Shown: positions 47,268-59,530, counted from the first letter of the stretch. The stretch is DNA of 64,000 bases from Litoditis marina (GCA_964036275.1 OZ038438.1:8128978-8192977), one strand, 5' to 3'. The notes: a model not told the origin generated them from the sequence alone. Program-made: numbers and translations.

Positions 47268-50200
47268 ATGTCGCTTTCCTCCTCTGAACTGTCATTTCTG
47301 CGTCTAATGGAGAGAACTAAGTTATTAAGTCGGGAGGACATGACCGGCAACATATGGAAGATTCAAGCTGCTACGGTCTACTTGACATCACTGCTCAGCA
47401 AGATGCAAGATGAAAAGAGGTTGCTCTCCACTCTGTTTCTTCCAAAATATGTAATTGGATTTGTGAAAAATATGAGTGAATGAACACTAGTTCTTCTCTG
47501 GTATTCTCAAAACTATGTGTATCGGTAATCAGAAAGAGGAGCTACTTTGAAAACTTGGGAATTTGGGAGAAAACTCGGGGTGTTTTATTATTCGGCCAAT
47601 GTAATTTGGAACAGCGCTGTTTGTTGGGAAGGTCATAGGAAATCTGGGACTACTGGTAAACTCGTAGTAAACTAGTAGTAGTAGTAAAGGAGGAGTACTC
47701 TCGTGGTAGAGTAGGGGTATCCTGGTAGAAAACTAGTAGTAAATACGGACGTCAAATTAAAAAATGCATTTTGGCAGTCTGAAACTAGTCTTTTTACGTT
47801 ACATTATCTCCACAGAATTTGAATCACAGTGATTTGTAGGCATTATGAGCACGTAGACAGTTAGTAGTAACTTACTCGTAGGCTAATAGTAACTTACTCG
47901 TAGGCTAGTAGAAACCTGTAGTACGCTAACTAGGCAGGAAAGTGCTGAAAATTCATAATATGGGAAAATTTCTATCGATTTAGTGCTACTGTAGAACGGG
48001 CTTAAGTATAATATTTTTTGTTTGGGCTCGTGGCGCATTCACGTTATTCCATAGTGAGCGCTGAACAGTGAAGCGCGCCTGTAATCGTATACGATTGTGG
48101 CGCGCCTTCAGACATCAGCAGCGTAGCGCAGTGGTAAGTGTCTCGCTTCAGAAGCGAGAGCTCGAGAGTTCGAGTCCCGGATGGTGTAAAACATGGTAAA
48201 CAGCAGAGTAATGCGATAGAGAATAACGTAACTACTTCTAGAAGATATATGATCCTAAAAAATTAAATTAATTTTATTTTATTTTTCAAAATTGACTTCT
48301 ACCACAGATAAACTAGTAGCTGACTACCATCTCACTAGTAGTTAGGTAGGAGTAGAACTATAGTTTAACTCCTCCCCTACGCCTACATTACTACAAGAAA
48401 ACTAGTAGTTTTCTAGTAGTAGAATAGGAGTGTGGTAGGAGTTCACTAGTAGTTTACTTGTCGTTATAGAATCACTGTGGATAATGTAGGTCGTATTCCA
48501 TGTAGTTTACCAGTCAAATCAAGTTAGGTCTCTAGACGCTGATCGATTCACCGTTTTGTTAGTAGCGCGCCCGACATGTATTTGTTCTATGCTTTCAGTG
48601 GATCTCATCACCAGGATGTTCTAATTCAGTACAGTCGGGATGTCAGCCAGTTGGTAATGCTTGTAGAAGCTGAGCAAAAGGTTAGTTTTTCATCGATTGG
48701 CTGAAATATCATATATATATTCTGCAGTCTATATCGCTATCTAGTTATCTGTATTCGGTGGTAGGATATGTATTCTAATTGACTAGTCTTCTTTTTCAGA
48801 AAACAGCCGAAGATAAATTAGCGCACCTGGCTCGTATTCCAACTCATTTCCCCGAGATTCATGTGGACCTCGACACTTCCAGTACAGGTTTCTTTTTATT
48901 CTTTTGTTATGAGTGCAATCGTCTTCATTCATTGTGTTCTCATTTCTTCCTGCAGAACAGAACGCTTCTCCTCACTCGGTGACAATAGGAGAGTCTTCAG
49001 CCGGTGTCAGGATTCGCAATCGCACTCTCTATCGAGCAGATCTCAGAAAACAACTATTAGGAGAGAACAATAGGCGAAACGCTGACGGTTAGTTACTTCC
49101 TATAATGCATTGAATGCAGAAATATCACAAATTGAAACAGAGATCACTTCAGGTAGTAGATCGATTATATTTTGGTTTGGTCCCACCATACTCACATTCC
49201 GGCTTATGCGGGAAGACTTATTATACTCTCATTGAGATGGATTTATACCGCACGTTACGTTCTAATGACACTCTGCGTGCCTTCTCAGCAAACCTACCGG
49301 TCAATGACGGTGCACCGACAGTCGGAGGGGTCCGACTTGTCTCGACAGAAATAGAAAACCACTCATTTACTACTTTAAATTGACAATAAATGAAGTAGGA
49401 TAGACAAATTGAAGAAATTATTGAATATCATCATGTAGAATGTGAAAATATGTAGATATTATTGAATTTATCCAATTTTGAGAAATTTACCAGTGAAAAG
49501 CAAATTTTCATAAAAAAGGTCGAAAACTGAGAAAAATAACCTATTATCATGTTTATCGCGTTATAGTTGAAGATTACATTCAAAATAGTAGTAGAAATTA
49601 TCTCCTTTTTCCGAAATGCACAAACTTTCTTCAGCCTTATCATATAAAACATGAAAAAATTTGAATAAATTTTGCCGCCGTCGCGACAAGTCGGTCCTGA
49701 TTCAGGATTTCCGACAGTCGGCGCGGTTTTCGACTGTTTTCGCGTTTTAGTCGGTTCCCGTCATTGACGCCAAAGTTACGGAGTTGAACTGTTATTTTTC
49801 AGCGAAAGTGGACGAAGTGTCGGTTCAAGACGGTTTACAGGAAACCCTCGCTAACGATTTGTTAGCAATGACTCGCTCGTTGAAAGAGAATATGACCATA
49901 GCCGGCAATGTAATCAAGGATGATAACAAGGTTTGTTCAGTTTATTGAAGCATACGAAACTGTTTCACCACGGCGCGGCGGACATATATATCCTTTCATC
50001 TGCACATGTAATTTTTTCGAATCATTCAACCCTCTGTCAAGAATGTTACCTTTAGCAGCCAGCTAGAGTCAACGTTTCTGAGTGTATATTGTTACTTTTT
50101 TCATATTTTAGTGACGATTTGTTCTGTTTGATTGTCTTCAGTATTGTGACGATTACAGCGTTTAACTTCGATGTCGACCCGAGTAGAATCAAACAAGGAG

Positions 50201-50350
50201 AGGCTGGCTGCTGAAGGCGAGAGGCTGGCTCATCACGCCTACAAATGCGGATTCGATTGCATGCTCATGCTCATAGCTTTAGCCATATTCTGTTCCTTTA
50301 TTTTCATGGTAGTCTTGATGAAAGTGTCTCCGAAGAGGGTGCCAATTTAA
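47268..50350 (+). CDS. USE1: USE1, ER-localised SNARE of Golgi-to-ER retrograde transport
   Basis: Six exons give 257 aa in frame: 47268-47419, 48599-48680, 48800-48887, 48956-49087, 49803-49930, 50159-50350 (TAA). Seen in the protein: a helical N-terminus (ELSFLRLMERTKLL); a central YRADLRKQLLGENN segment matching the conserved USE1 region (human YTSEMRSELLG); a SNARE-like helix (QETLANDLLAMTRSLKENMT, then AGNVIKDDN); and a C-terminal membrane anchor rich in Leu, Ile and Phe, ending KVSPKRVPI. USE1 is tail-anchored in the ER and pairs with Sec22, BNIP1/Sec20 and syntaxin 18 for fusion of COPI vesicles. The SNARE motif is diverged, so identity rests on the domain order, the LRxxLLG region and the tail. 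Confidence 0.85.
47645..48470. repeat. Inverted-repeat region rich in ACTAGTAGT in USE1 intron 1
   Basis: The left part (47645-47760) and the right part (48300-48470) are built from ACTAGTAGTA, AGGAGTA and their complements in opposite orientation. A direct duplication of about 22 bp (TAGTAACTTACTCGTAGGCTA) lies at 47864-47909. A tRNA-like sequence sits between the arms. Confidence 0.55.
48116..48188 (+). tRNA. tRNA-like sequence, probably a pseudogene
   Basis: TAGCGCAGTGGTAAGTG resembles a D-arm/A-box. CTCGC-TTCAGAA-GCGAG is a perfect anticodon arm with CAG at the anticodon position. GAGTTCGAGTCCC matches a B-box and T-loop. The T-stem (GAGAG against CCCGG) and the acceptor stem pair poorly, and a CAG (Leu) tRNA should have a long variable arm, which is absent. 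I read it as a decayed tRNA or the head of a SINE. Confidence 0.4.
49299..49771. mobile_element. Inverted-repeat element in USE1 intron 4
   Basis: The left end has GTCAATGACGG, ACCGACAGTCGG and GTCCGACTTGTC in order. The right end has GACAAGTCGGTCC, CCGACAGTCGG and CGTCATTGACG, the same blocks inverted. The middle is AT-rich and non-coding. No second copy was seen in the window. Confidence 0.7.
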
Positions 50351-50734
50351 ATTGTAAGGTGTTTCAGATATGGTTTTCATGCTAACTCGATAAGGCATTT
50401 TAGAGTAAAGAGTTGTAGATATATTAACTGCATAAACTGCCTTTCTCTTATCAAAGATTGTGCTAAATTATTTACGTGGCCAACTGTTTTGTGTGATTTT
50501 CCTTCTGTCTGCGGGTTTGGTTTCTGTACATAAATATTCTTCTACGATATCAAATCAAAGTTTGAACGAGATGCCTCTAATGGTGGTAGCTGGTAGTTGA
50601 CGAAGAATAACTTTGTACAGTTTAAGTTCATCCAACAGCGGTAATTGAGAGCAAGTAATGTATGGCCTGATATGTGTTTTTTAAGCTGTCATAGAACTCC
50701 GCTCATAAACTTGTCTGAGTGAAAAGAAGTATCC

Positions 50735-50835
50735 AATTTTTACTTGAAGTTTGGTCTGGCGGGAGAGATTTATTTTTCATTACGTGCCGAATGCACCGGG
50801 ATCAAACTACAAACGCGAAAGGGCGATCGCATCTG
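50735..50835. mobile_element. GTAGTTTGATC-family MITE copy (left end eroded)
   Basis: TGAAGTTTGGTC at the left and GGGATCAAACTACAAACGCG at the right. It lies downstream of USE1. Confidence 0.6.
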
Positions 50836-52062
50836 TCTCTTCTTGGTAAATCTACCCATATAAATATCTCAACCAGGCTGGTTGTGAAAGGATTACGGTA
50901 GTGTTAATTATTTAATTTCAAATTAGGTTTGTAAATTCAATCACATATACTAAGAATATGATAAATCAGAATAACATGAATACGATTCCCCAGTGATATC
51001 TGTCAGTATGTGCACCCAGGAGGGAAACATGTATGTTATTGCTTCCAAGTGATGCCCATAGCTAGTTAGTGGCCCAGCCCCAGCCAGTCATTACTCGCAT
51101 TGAACGCCTTCCTGTTCCCTTTAATCCTTTTCCAACCACACTTCGAATCTATTACCACAATGAACTGGATATACTTCATCATTAGTTGGATCTACATTTC
51201 CTATACACTACGAAACTGTCTTGTCTTTTCACACCTTTTACGTAATCTAGATCCCGTCCAACCGACCGGATTTGCATTTGTACCGCAGAGCATGTGCTCA
51301 TTAGTGTTAGGAAAAGGTGGAATAGTGCCCATTATTATACGACCTTTTCAAGAGTGATTTCGAAAATGAGTGAACCGTTCTTATGTCCGACTGTTTTTAG
51401 CTGTGCAATAGTTGGTAATTCTAGCGATCGAACAAAAACATATTTTCGATAAATACATTTAACTTAGCTTTGTTTTCGTCATTTATTGGGGTCATCTTGC
51501 CGTTTGCAAATCGGTCGCTCGTACCTTGACGCTACTCGAGATCGTTCCCTTTCTGTTCACGGAACATGTAGCTCCTGAGTTGAGAACAACTACACAAATT
51601 AGTTTTTCTTGAGAAGTTCTACCTCACTTGTTTCTATGTCTACAACCTATCACCTAAATGAGATGGAGATACGTCAACTAATTCAATTGTTAGATGTACG
51701 GCCTCGGGTGGTAATAAAAGTATGCTCAGCCGATATTATTCGAGCTATTTGGTTATTCTCATGAGTTATTTAGGTTCATATATTCTCTGCAAATGCAAAG
51801 CAATGACTCAATTTGTGTACGAGTGAGAGAAGGACAGTGAAAAACGTTCAAAATAGATAAGAAGAAGGTGAGTAAAAGAGCAAGAGAAAGAGATAAAAGA
51901 GCAAAGAAGCTGCCTACCGTCAGAAAATATCTCAGCGGCAATTTGATCTCCTGACACATCACGATTTGCGAGTTTCCCCCAATACCGAACGCGATCGAGT
52001 TATCTCAAAATAAAAAGATTGCACCAAGTTTGCTTCAACTTCCCTGAGCGATTTTAGGAGAT

Positions 52063-52160
52063 GACCTTAGGGTTGTAGTTTGAACTCGATACACGCTATA
52101 ACTTAAGAATTTCGACCGAAAAGCTACCAGATCGAAGTAAAACATGCGGGATAGAGCAAA
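52063..52160. mobile_element. GTAGTTTGATC-family MITE copy (right end eroded)
   Basis: GGTTGTAGTTTGAACTCGAT at the left, the core ACACGCTATAACTTAAGAAT and TTCGACCGAAAAGCTACC, then a degraded right end (GATCGAAGTAAAACATGCGGG). Confidence 0.7.
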
Positions 52161-53392
52161 ATTCTGAGTAATTAGCACCCCATTCCACACAATTGCGACC
52201 TCGCTTGTTTTATTGTTAATCACTGCAATCGTAAAAGGCTAATAGCCACACTCCGCACATTTTCCTATACATTTATTCCAGTTTTTTGCCATGCTGTTCT
52301 CTCGATTCCCTCACCCAAACAGGTCAGGCGCGGTAGCGATCTCCAAATATCTCACAAAATAATCTCATAGGCTATCTCGTGAGTAAAGTTCTCGAGATAC
52401 CTCGCGAATCCTGTGGTCAACCATGAAAATACTGGGAAAAAATTCGTAAACTATCTCGTCGGTTCCCGCAAGGTAGTTCCCGTGAGATCTCGCGGGTTCT
52501 GGGTAGATTACTACTCTGCCAGGTCTTTGTCCAGCCAGCCACTGTTCGAGTTCGGCCCAAAGTCTCTTTGTCGTCGCTTATTCCCTTATTTCGTTTCACA
52601 TCTCGTAATTAGACCGCTCTGCCATCAAAATTAGAGCTGTACACTGCTTCTTTCTCATCCATGCTAGTCGTATGCGTCACATGGGAAACATGTCAATTTC
52701 CTAAAACTAAGAAGTTCGTAGATTATCCACTCTTCTTCTGTAATACAAACTCGAAACAGAGGATAACAAATGTGTGATAGTAAATTGGATATGTTGTGAT
52801 GCCTCATTCGCCTGTCATTCATTTTTCTTAACTCGTTATTCATTATTTCACGGTACAGTACGATCATCTTTCGTAAGCAGTATACTCTTTTTCCTCTGTG
52901 AGCCCACACATTATATAGCAAATATTTCTAATCACTCGCAATTTGCAGATGATAGTCGTATGCTGCGTATTTTTCTCCATATTAGACGCATTCCCCCATA
53001 ACCTGACCACTGGAAAGGGTCCACATAGTTTTCCAAAGAGATTAGATGAAAGATATACGGAAGAGCAGAGGTTTGTTCGTGTTCAATGAATGCCCCATTC
53101 ACCCAAATAGATTTCAACAAAAAAGAATCGATCCAAGCTTCAAATTATCTGTATATCAAGTTTTATTTCGTTTAAATTGGCGAGTCGTTGGAATGTAGTT
53201 GCAATGATAGTGAAAGTTGTATGTGTATGCTCAAAGAAGGCTGGAGGAGAGTATGAATCATATTTAGGAATGTCTCTCTCATTGAAACCAAGCTCCCTGC
53301 ACTGCGTTTACTGGTGCTCTGCACCTCCACGGAGCAAACCTTAGCGTGTGGTTTTGATACGAGAATGAATAATTGAATTGTGGGATTCACAG

Positions 53393-56300
53393 GTTGCTGT
53401 ATCATCTGATGAGAGACTATGAAAAGGCCGTACGTCCGGTGCGAAACGCCTCCGACACGGTAACAGTTCGGCTGGGAATGACAATGACCAGCATTTTCGA
53501 CATGGACGAACGAAATCAAGTTCTCACCATCAACGTTTGGCTAGATCAGGTATAGTCTTTTTCATTTCTACTGAGAATCCCACGGTAACGGTATGATGAA
53601 AACCCAGTCCATTTTTCATAAGTTTGATTGATTGATTTATTACGCATATGAATAGGTGAAAAAATGAGATGAGAAGTGGAAAAAGGTGGTGGAAACAGAA
53701 ATGCAACACTGAACTGAGTGATGAAGTGAGATGTGGAATGAGAACAGTACTACAACAACACAGTAACGATATATATGTCGGAATGATGATAGTTTACACA
53801 ACAATAAAATCGGAAACTGAGCAAGAAGATAACTGACACAAGCCACTGACCTACAAAACTCAAATAGGTTCCAACATACACGTTCAATCCATTAATTAGT
53901 TGAGAATGAATTCGAATAATACAGTACAAAATTGTGTGATACTGTCGAGAAATATGCATTACCACAGGAGTGGAATGATGAACTTCTCCGGTGGAATCCA
54001 GATGATTTCGGCGGAATCGAAACTATTCGTATACCATGTGACCTGATTTGGTTACCTGACATAGTGCTATATAACAAGTGAGTGTCAAAACGATTCTGAT
54101 GAAATAGTGGAAAGAGGAGCATATTTAAACCTGCCACGTATACAGAAATGGAACCGAATCTGCAACTATGGTTGAATATTTGTTGCTCAGATGTTCTTAA
54201 AATGTTGGCTGACCAAGTTTCCATCTTTCACGTATACTTTACCCAAATGATAATCATCTCAAATGTCTTTAACGCTTTGTTGGTTGTGGCGATATCCGAT
54301 CATTGAATATAATTTATTTATTCTCAAGAAGAGAAAGAGAGAAAATGCGAAAAGACAAATCCTGAACGTCGAATATTAAACCTGAGTGACGGTGAATTAT
54401 TTCAGTGCAGATGACTACACAGCAGGGTATATGAGATCGAGAGCTATGGTTCTGTACACTGGTACAGTATTCTGGCCTCCACCCACTCAGTTACGCAGCA
54501 CGTGCAAAGGTGAGTGCTGTGTGACGCATCTTTACATCGAAAACTTTTATTCCAAAATTTTATTTCCATCGAAAGCTATAGAAAACATGTGACGTATCTG
54601 GTACGAATCCGATTGTGAACAACGCGGTTGATTTTACCTAGTAATTCTTAGCTGTCAGTACTCCTAAAAGATCGGTAGGGTTTTATCTTCTTTAGGTTTC
54701 TCTTTTTTGATTATTTGTTATTATTATTCTTATAGTCCAACAGGTCGTATATGACTTCCTTCCCCTACCTCACTGAGGATGCCTCAGGGGGGAGGTATCT
54801 TGATTTAAGTGGTTACGTCTGGGGTAGAGGCGAAACGTACCACTTTCTATACTCTTTCTCTCTTCGTTTTTCTAGTTTGTATTACTTCTCTGAGCTTCAA
54901 CTTTATTTGCGCGTTTCAAAGCCAGCCTATACGGTGTTGTCCTACCCAGCTGTGTTTGTAGTTTGCTCTTGTCGCTGTTCGGTTGAAAATCGTGATATTT
55001 GGCGTGAATCAAACTACAACTCAGATGTGGTACCATAATCAAAGAGGACATCATCTTTGTCAGTTACACGGGTTTTCTTGTGATCCAAAAATTTCCAGTC
55101 GATGTGTCCCTATTTCCTTTCGATGAACAGAAATGTTCGCTGAAGTTCGGATCTTGGACATATCATGGCCATCAGTTAGACATCATCAACAGGAGCACTA
55201 ATATAGACCTAACAAATTATGTTCCCTCTGGTGAATTTGATTTAATCAAGGTAAAACGGTACACCATTCACAACTATAATTTTACAAATATAATTTACCA
55301 GAATTTTTGAAAATGAACGTTCTCCGCCTCGCCAGCCCCGCACTTCGACAATATTGCGTTTCATAGTTCGAATTATCACACTGCGTTTCTTTTTCCCTAG
55401 GAGTCCCGTCTTCTCGAGGGTTTCCATAAGGGTAGTGTAAATAGTCGAAAAAATTCTTACGTTCAATCTTATTTCAACTTTCGAGCTAGACATGAGAGTT
55501 TTATAGATTGTGAAACGGGAAGCACTGTATCGCACATTTTTGGAGAGGTGGGGAAGAACTGTCGAGAGTAGTGCTCTTCTCAATTGCACGTTAATATTTC
55601 GGTGATAATGTGCACACTTGAATAGCTACCATTTCATATGTGTTGTTATTTTCAAGGCGGAACCGTTTTTTCTTCATTCCTTTGGGTTCCAGGTTTTTCA
55701 AAAGCGTCGTGTGGTCAAATATACGTGCTGTCCGGAACCCTATCCTGACATCACATTTTTCATCTACATTCGAAGAAAAACGCTCTATTACTTGTACAAC
55801 ATTGTATTTCCTTGCCTCATGATGTCGGTTCTCACGTTGTTAGGTGAGTGAATACGTACTGCGAACGGTCATGACACCATCAAGAACATCCTAGCATATC
55901 TTCAAGGAGTGGAGCTCTACGCATTGATCTTATCATCTACGTATCCGCGATCTATATGTACTATGTGTCTCTCTGACCTGCTCACCCTTGCTCGGGCCAC
56001 AACAAATACTCAGAAAGATTGGCGCCAATTTTCTGCATCTGGTCAGCTACAAAAACGACAGAGCATGCTGGTAAATGACGCGCAGACAGGCTAAGACAGT
56101 CTGCGTCTCTCTGACCTGCACACTCTCTCGTTCAGCCAATAAAAAAGTGGCTGAGCAATTGGCTGAGACTTAATTAGCTCAACAATGCCGTAAATGATGG
56201 GGTTATTCTCACTCTTTGTTGGGTAAATCATGATTATAGAGACAAGATATTTCGAAGAACTATCCATTACAGTATTCGCTCTTCCACCAGACTCGGGAGA

Positions 56301-59300
56301 GAAAATTGCGCTTGGAATCACTGTACTTCTCGCCTTTTCGGTTCGTTTTCATAGTGTAATCGGTTGGAAAACAAAGAAATTTACTTGCATCTACTCGTCT
56401 GCAAACAAATGAACTAAAAACCCAGAAAAAATGAACTACTCAAAAACGGAGAGTGAGCTAGCATCTCAAGTGATTAGGCAACAGAAATAGATGTATGTAC
56501 TTGATGTGTCCTGTTCTCTCTTTGAGCTATGGGGTCCGTCATTTTCAAAGCAGGCGTATGTTGCCCCTTCCCGCTGTATTTGTAGTTTGATCGCGTGTCT
56601 TCCCTGGTGAAATTTGTGAAATACTTTCTGTATCGAGTTCAAACTACAGAGCAGCTACGGCCATCCCCTATATTGTCATATTTCTAGGTGTTTGTGTTGG
56701 CGATAGCCGAGAAAATGCCCGAAACGTCCGACTCGATGCCCCTGATCGGCATTTATCTCACAGTGGTCATGGGCCTGACTTCTATCTCGGTCGTCATGAC
56801 TGTACTCGTAAGTTGTACTACATATAGTCGACATCGTACCTACTAAGACCTACAGTACACATTCAAACTTTCTATTGAGTGCTCTCTGCTGCAAACATAA
56901 AAATTGTCGAAATTATTCTCAAATACTTTTAGTGATAGGGAATCAAAATCGAACGAGGAAAACACGAATGAAAAGTTGGTGTGACTTGTATCCCATACTA
57001 TTTCGAAACAGAGAATCAGCGTATGTCTGAGGAGACGCAGTATAGTATAAGGTGTTTGGATGTACTTCCACACGTTATTTCAGGTTCTCAACTTTCACCA
57101 CCGCGGTCCCTACAATGAGCCGGTCCCCTCCTGGTGCCGAGTCATCGTCCTCAACAAACTTCGACGTCTTCTCCGTATGACGCTTCCGCACTCGGGTACG
57201 TTTTCACCAAACACCCATCTTTGTCTTCTTTGCAAACCTTTATTTTATGCATAGTTGCGGTCATTCCCACTGACACATGGTAGAATGAATATTTCAGGCA
57301 ATTTTTCACCACTTATCCGTTTTTCAAAAAACAAATCTCTGTTAGCGGTTGTCCAGTTTCATAAGAACACGTGAACAGAGAATGTCTTCAGGATAGTTAT
57401 GCTCTCTCTAAAGAATAGGCATCCGAAAATCTTGGCACGATGTCAATGGGTCTCAGTGGGAATGAAACAAACTATTCCTCGAATCCAATATTGATCGATC
57501 CGATGCCAGTTTTCAGAAAACACATCTCTCATAATGCATGTAGGATTTGCGTTTTTCATAAATCATTAGAATGTTTTGTTCTTTGATCGGAAGATTTTAT
57601 TACGTTAATAGGATGTATTGATAAGATTATGTTCAGGACAAGGCTTGATGGCGAATTGCTCGTCAAATGGACTCATGCGAAAGATGTCGGTCCGGGTAGC
57701 AGTGGACGAGTTGAAAACGGACGTCCTCAGTGAAATCCAACCGAATGTCTATGATAGGAACATATCGTTCCAGGTACCTTGGCTGCCTTCTATTCTCAAC
57801 CGCAAACAATGCTTCAACCGTACAATAATAATAATAATAAAAAGTTCATTATTATTATTGTACGGTTGAAGCATTGTTTGCGAGATGTTTTTTTTCTCTC
57901 TCTTCCTTTCTCCCCTTCCCTTTTCTTTCTTTCTCTCTCTCTTATCCTTTCTTCTCTCTCCTCTTCCTCCCCGTTTCTCCCTTCGGGAACGACTTCTATA
58001 TTTGCAGAGTCATCTGAATGTTCCAACTGAAGTGACGTTAGACAGCAATGGATCGCGTAGAAGGCGAAAGAAAAGCGAAGAAACACAAGCAAAACTTCTC
58101 AAGACATTACAGGTGAAAATGGGAACAGAAATGGTAACCTAATTATTTCATCAAAGTGGCAAAACTTGAGATGAAGTGTGTTCTTCATGCAAAGCAAAAT
58201 CTTGTATGTATAGCTGCAATGCGCCGGAATTTAAGTCAAATATCCACACCAGCATGCAAGTTGAAAATATAGTGAACAGCCTATGAATACACAAATACAC
58301 AGTCAAACATAAGACTGTGTCTGGCTGATTTTGGGGTGACAGCTCCGCAGCTGGGAGGTGAAAACCTTTGAGCATGCTACGTATCAATACAAGAAAGTGG
58401 TATTCAAAGTATGCAGGTCAGAGGAACACTCTCATGAGGGATATAGCACTTAAACAAGCAAGTAAACAGCTGGCGCGGTAGCAATCCTTCATAAACTCAA
58501 TGATATAACCTCATGAACCAGGTCTCTTCTCACGATATTCAAGCGATTGTTCTGCTGCAACATTGGATTTCGCAGGTAGTTCATGAGATGTTCATGATGT
58601 TCTCATGAGAAAAATCACATACTTCTCACTTTTCTCATGAGGTTAAAAATATTGCTACGTCCTCTGGAGCGGTAGCGGTGGCTCAGACCTCCAGTAGTTC
58701 AGCGAGGTAAACCTCCTCGATTACAGCTTTCTTAGGTAACAGAAACGCATTCGCACACAAGAGGCACACGAACCTGAAAATATATACGTCACTGAGCAAG
58801 TGCTACTTTTCACAGGGGCGTTTCACATCGGCGTGAAACAACGCGATGTCATGCGGTTGAATTAGTGGGCGTATTACGCCGAAGTAAATCGATAATCATG
58901 ATTTCTTCTTTGAAAATGCTGGCGTAACACATCGGCGTAAGGCCGCATTCATACTTTTTACGTCGGCGTTCAACGCCGGCGTTAATAGTGAAGAAAACAT
59001 ACGTATTGATTCACGCCGGCGTTAACGCCACTAAAATCGATGCGTATGTTTTCTTCACATTAAGGCCGGCGTTGAACCCCGACGTAAAACGTATGAAAGC
59101 GGCGTAAAAAGTATGAAGCCGGTCTATGTGTAGAGGAACCCACATATCTCAATAGGTTTAGGTCCTGATGAACCGACAACAAAAAGAAGATGCTAGTGAC
59201 AAAATGGCCAATGAGTGGAGGCAAGTGGCTCAGGTGGGATCACATACAGTGGCAATATCGGAATACTTTGCATTCACAGAAAAGTAATCGAGTTACGACT

Positions 59301-59530
59301 GAAACACAGCGATTCATAGCCTTATGCCCAGTATTCGTCCTGCAACGATTAGGAAAAATTTCACACTTTTTATGTGACTCTTTCATGTTCTTCTAGTATA
59401 TTGTTGATTTTAGGTAATTGATCGATTGCTTTTTTGGATATTTCTGATAGCAACTACTACTATCACATTGGTGTTACTGGTAATTATTCCGGCCCTGAAC
59501 CAAGGCTCAACCATCGATATGGAGGAATGA
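53393..59530 (+). CDS. Nicotinic acetylcholine receptor alpha-type subunit (5' exon missing)
   Basis: Twelve exons give about 467 residues: 53393-53549, 53968-54077, 54406-54509, 55099-55250, 55693-55843, 56273-56340, 56688-56807, 57084-57195, 57637-57773, 58008-58112, 59162-59233, 59414-59530 (TGA). The ligand-binding domain includes [30 protein letters not shown] and the Cys-loop [29 protein letters not shown] has the adjacent cysteines that define alpha subunits. Four membrane segments follow. M2 ([24 protein letters not shown]) has the Glu next to GEK and lacks the anion-channel Pro, so a cation channel is expected. A short M3-M4 loop (NEWRQVAQ) precedes M4 ([13 protein letters not shown]). 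Overall it is closest to alpha7/alpha9-like homomer-forming types; I cannot assign a worm acr or unc name. The signal peptide exon was not found. Confidence 0.92.
54930..55035. mobile_element. GTAGTTTGATC-family MITE copy in a receptor intron
   Basis: CCCAGCTGTGTTTGTAGTTT and GTGAATCAAACTACAACTCA are the ends. The core GTTCGGTTGAAAATCGTGAT and TTTGGCG matches other copies. Confidence 0.8.
56009..56180. mobile_element. Short palindromic element, GCGCCAATTTTCTGC family, copy 2
   Basis: It matches the element at 4357-4520 from CTCAGAA through GGCGCCAATTTTCTGC, GTCTCTCTGACCTGCACAC and CAATTGGCTGAG. It lies in the receptor intron 55844-56272. Confidence 0.8.
56562..56672. mobile_element. GTAGTTTGATC-family MITE copy, well preserved
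   Basis: TTCCCGCTGTATTTGTAGTT and GAGTTCAAACTACAGAGCAG are the inverted ends. It lies in a receptor intron, ending 15 bp before the exon at 56688. Confidence 0.8.
57801..57882. repeat. Perfect hairpin with arms of about 36 bp
   Basis: CGCAAACAATGCTTCAACCG then TACAATAATAATAATAAT is followed, after a loop of about 10 bases, by its exact complement ending GGTTGAAGCATTGTTTGCG. It starts 28 bp after a receptor exon, in the intron 57774-58007. Confidence 0.9.
58468..58675. repeat. CTCATGAG-rich inverted-repeat segment in a receptor intron
   Basis: GCGCGGTAGCAATCC at the left is weakly mirrored by ATTGCTACGTCC at the right. CTCATGA and TCATGAG words recur between them. GGCGCGGTAGCGATC also begins a similar CTCGTGAG/CTCGCG-rich stretch at about 52325. 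Confidence 0.45.
58939..59113. mobile_element. Long inverted repeat with GGCGTTNACGCCGGCGT arms
   Basis: Arms of about 75 bp pair almost fully: CTTTTTACGTCGGCGTTCAA and GTGAAGAAAACATACG on the left, CGTATGTTTTCTTCAC and CGTAAAAAGTATGAAGCCG on the right, meeting around a central GATTCACGCCGGCGTTAACG. It lies in the receptor intron just before the exon at 59162. Confidence 0.8.

Larger units (their letters stand above)
50351..53392. other. Region between USE1 and the first recognised nicotinic receptor exon
   Basis: The missing 5' exon(s) of the receptor, with the signal peptide, should lie here. An ATG at 51160 opens MNWIYFIISWIYISYTL, hydrophobic enough for a signal peptide, but its possible donor does not match the required phase, so I do not join it. 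GTAGTTTGATC elements are at about 50735-50835 and 52063-52160. Confidence 0.4.

Noticed and set aside
51100..51357. Hydrophobic N-terminus as the receptor signal peptide exon
   Set aside because: The available donor leaves the wrong phase for the exon at 53393.
54751..55038. 95-codon open frame in a receptor intron
   Set aside because: It runs through a GTAGTTTGATC element and has no link to receptor exons.
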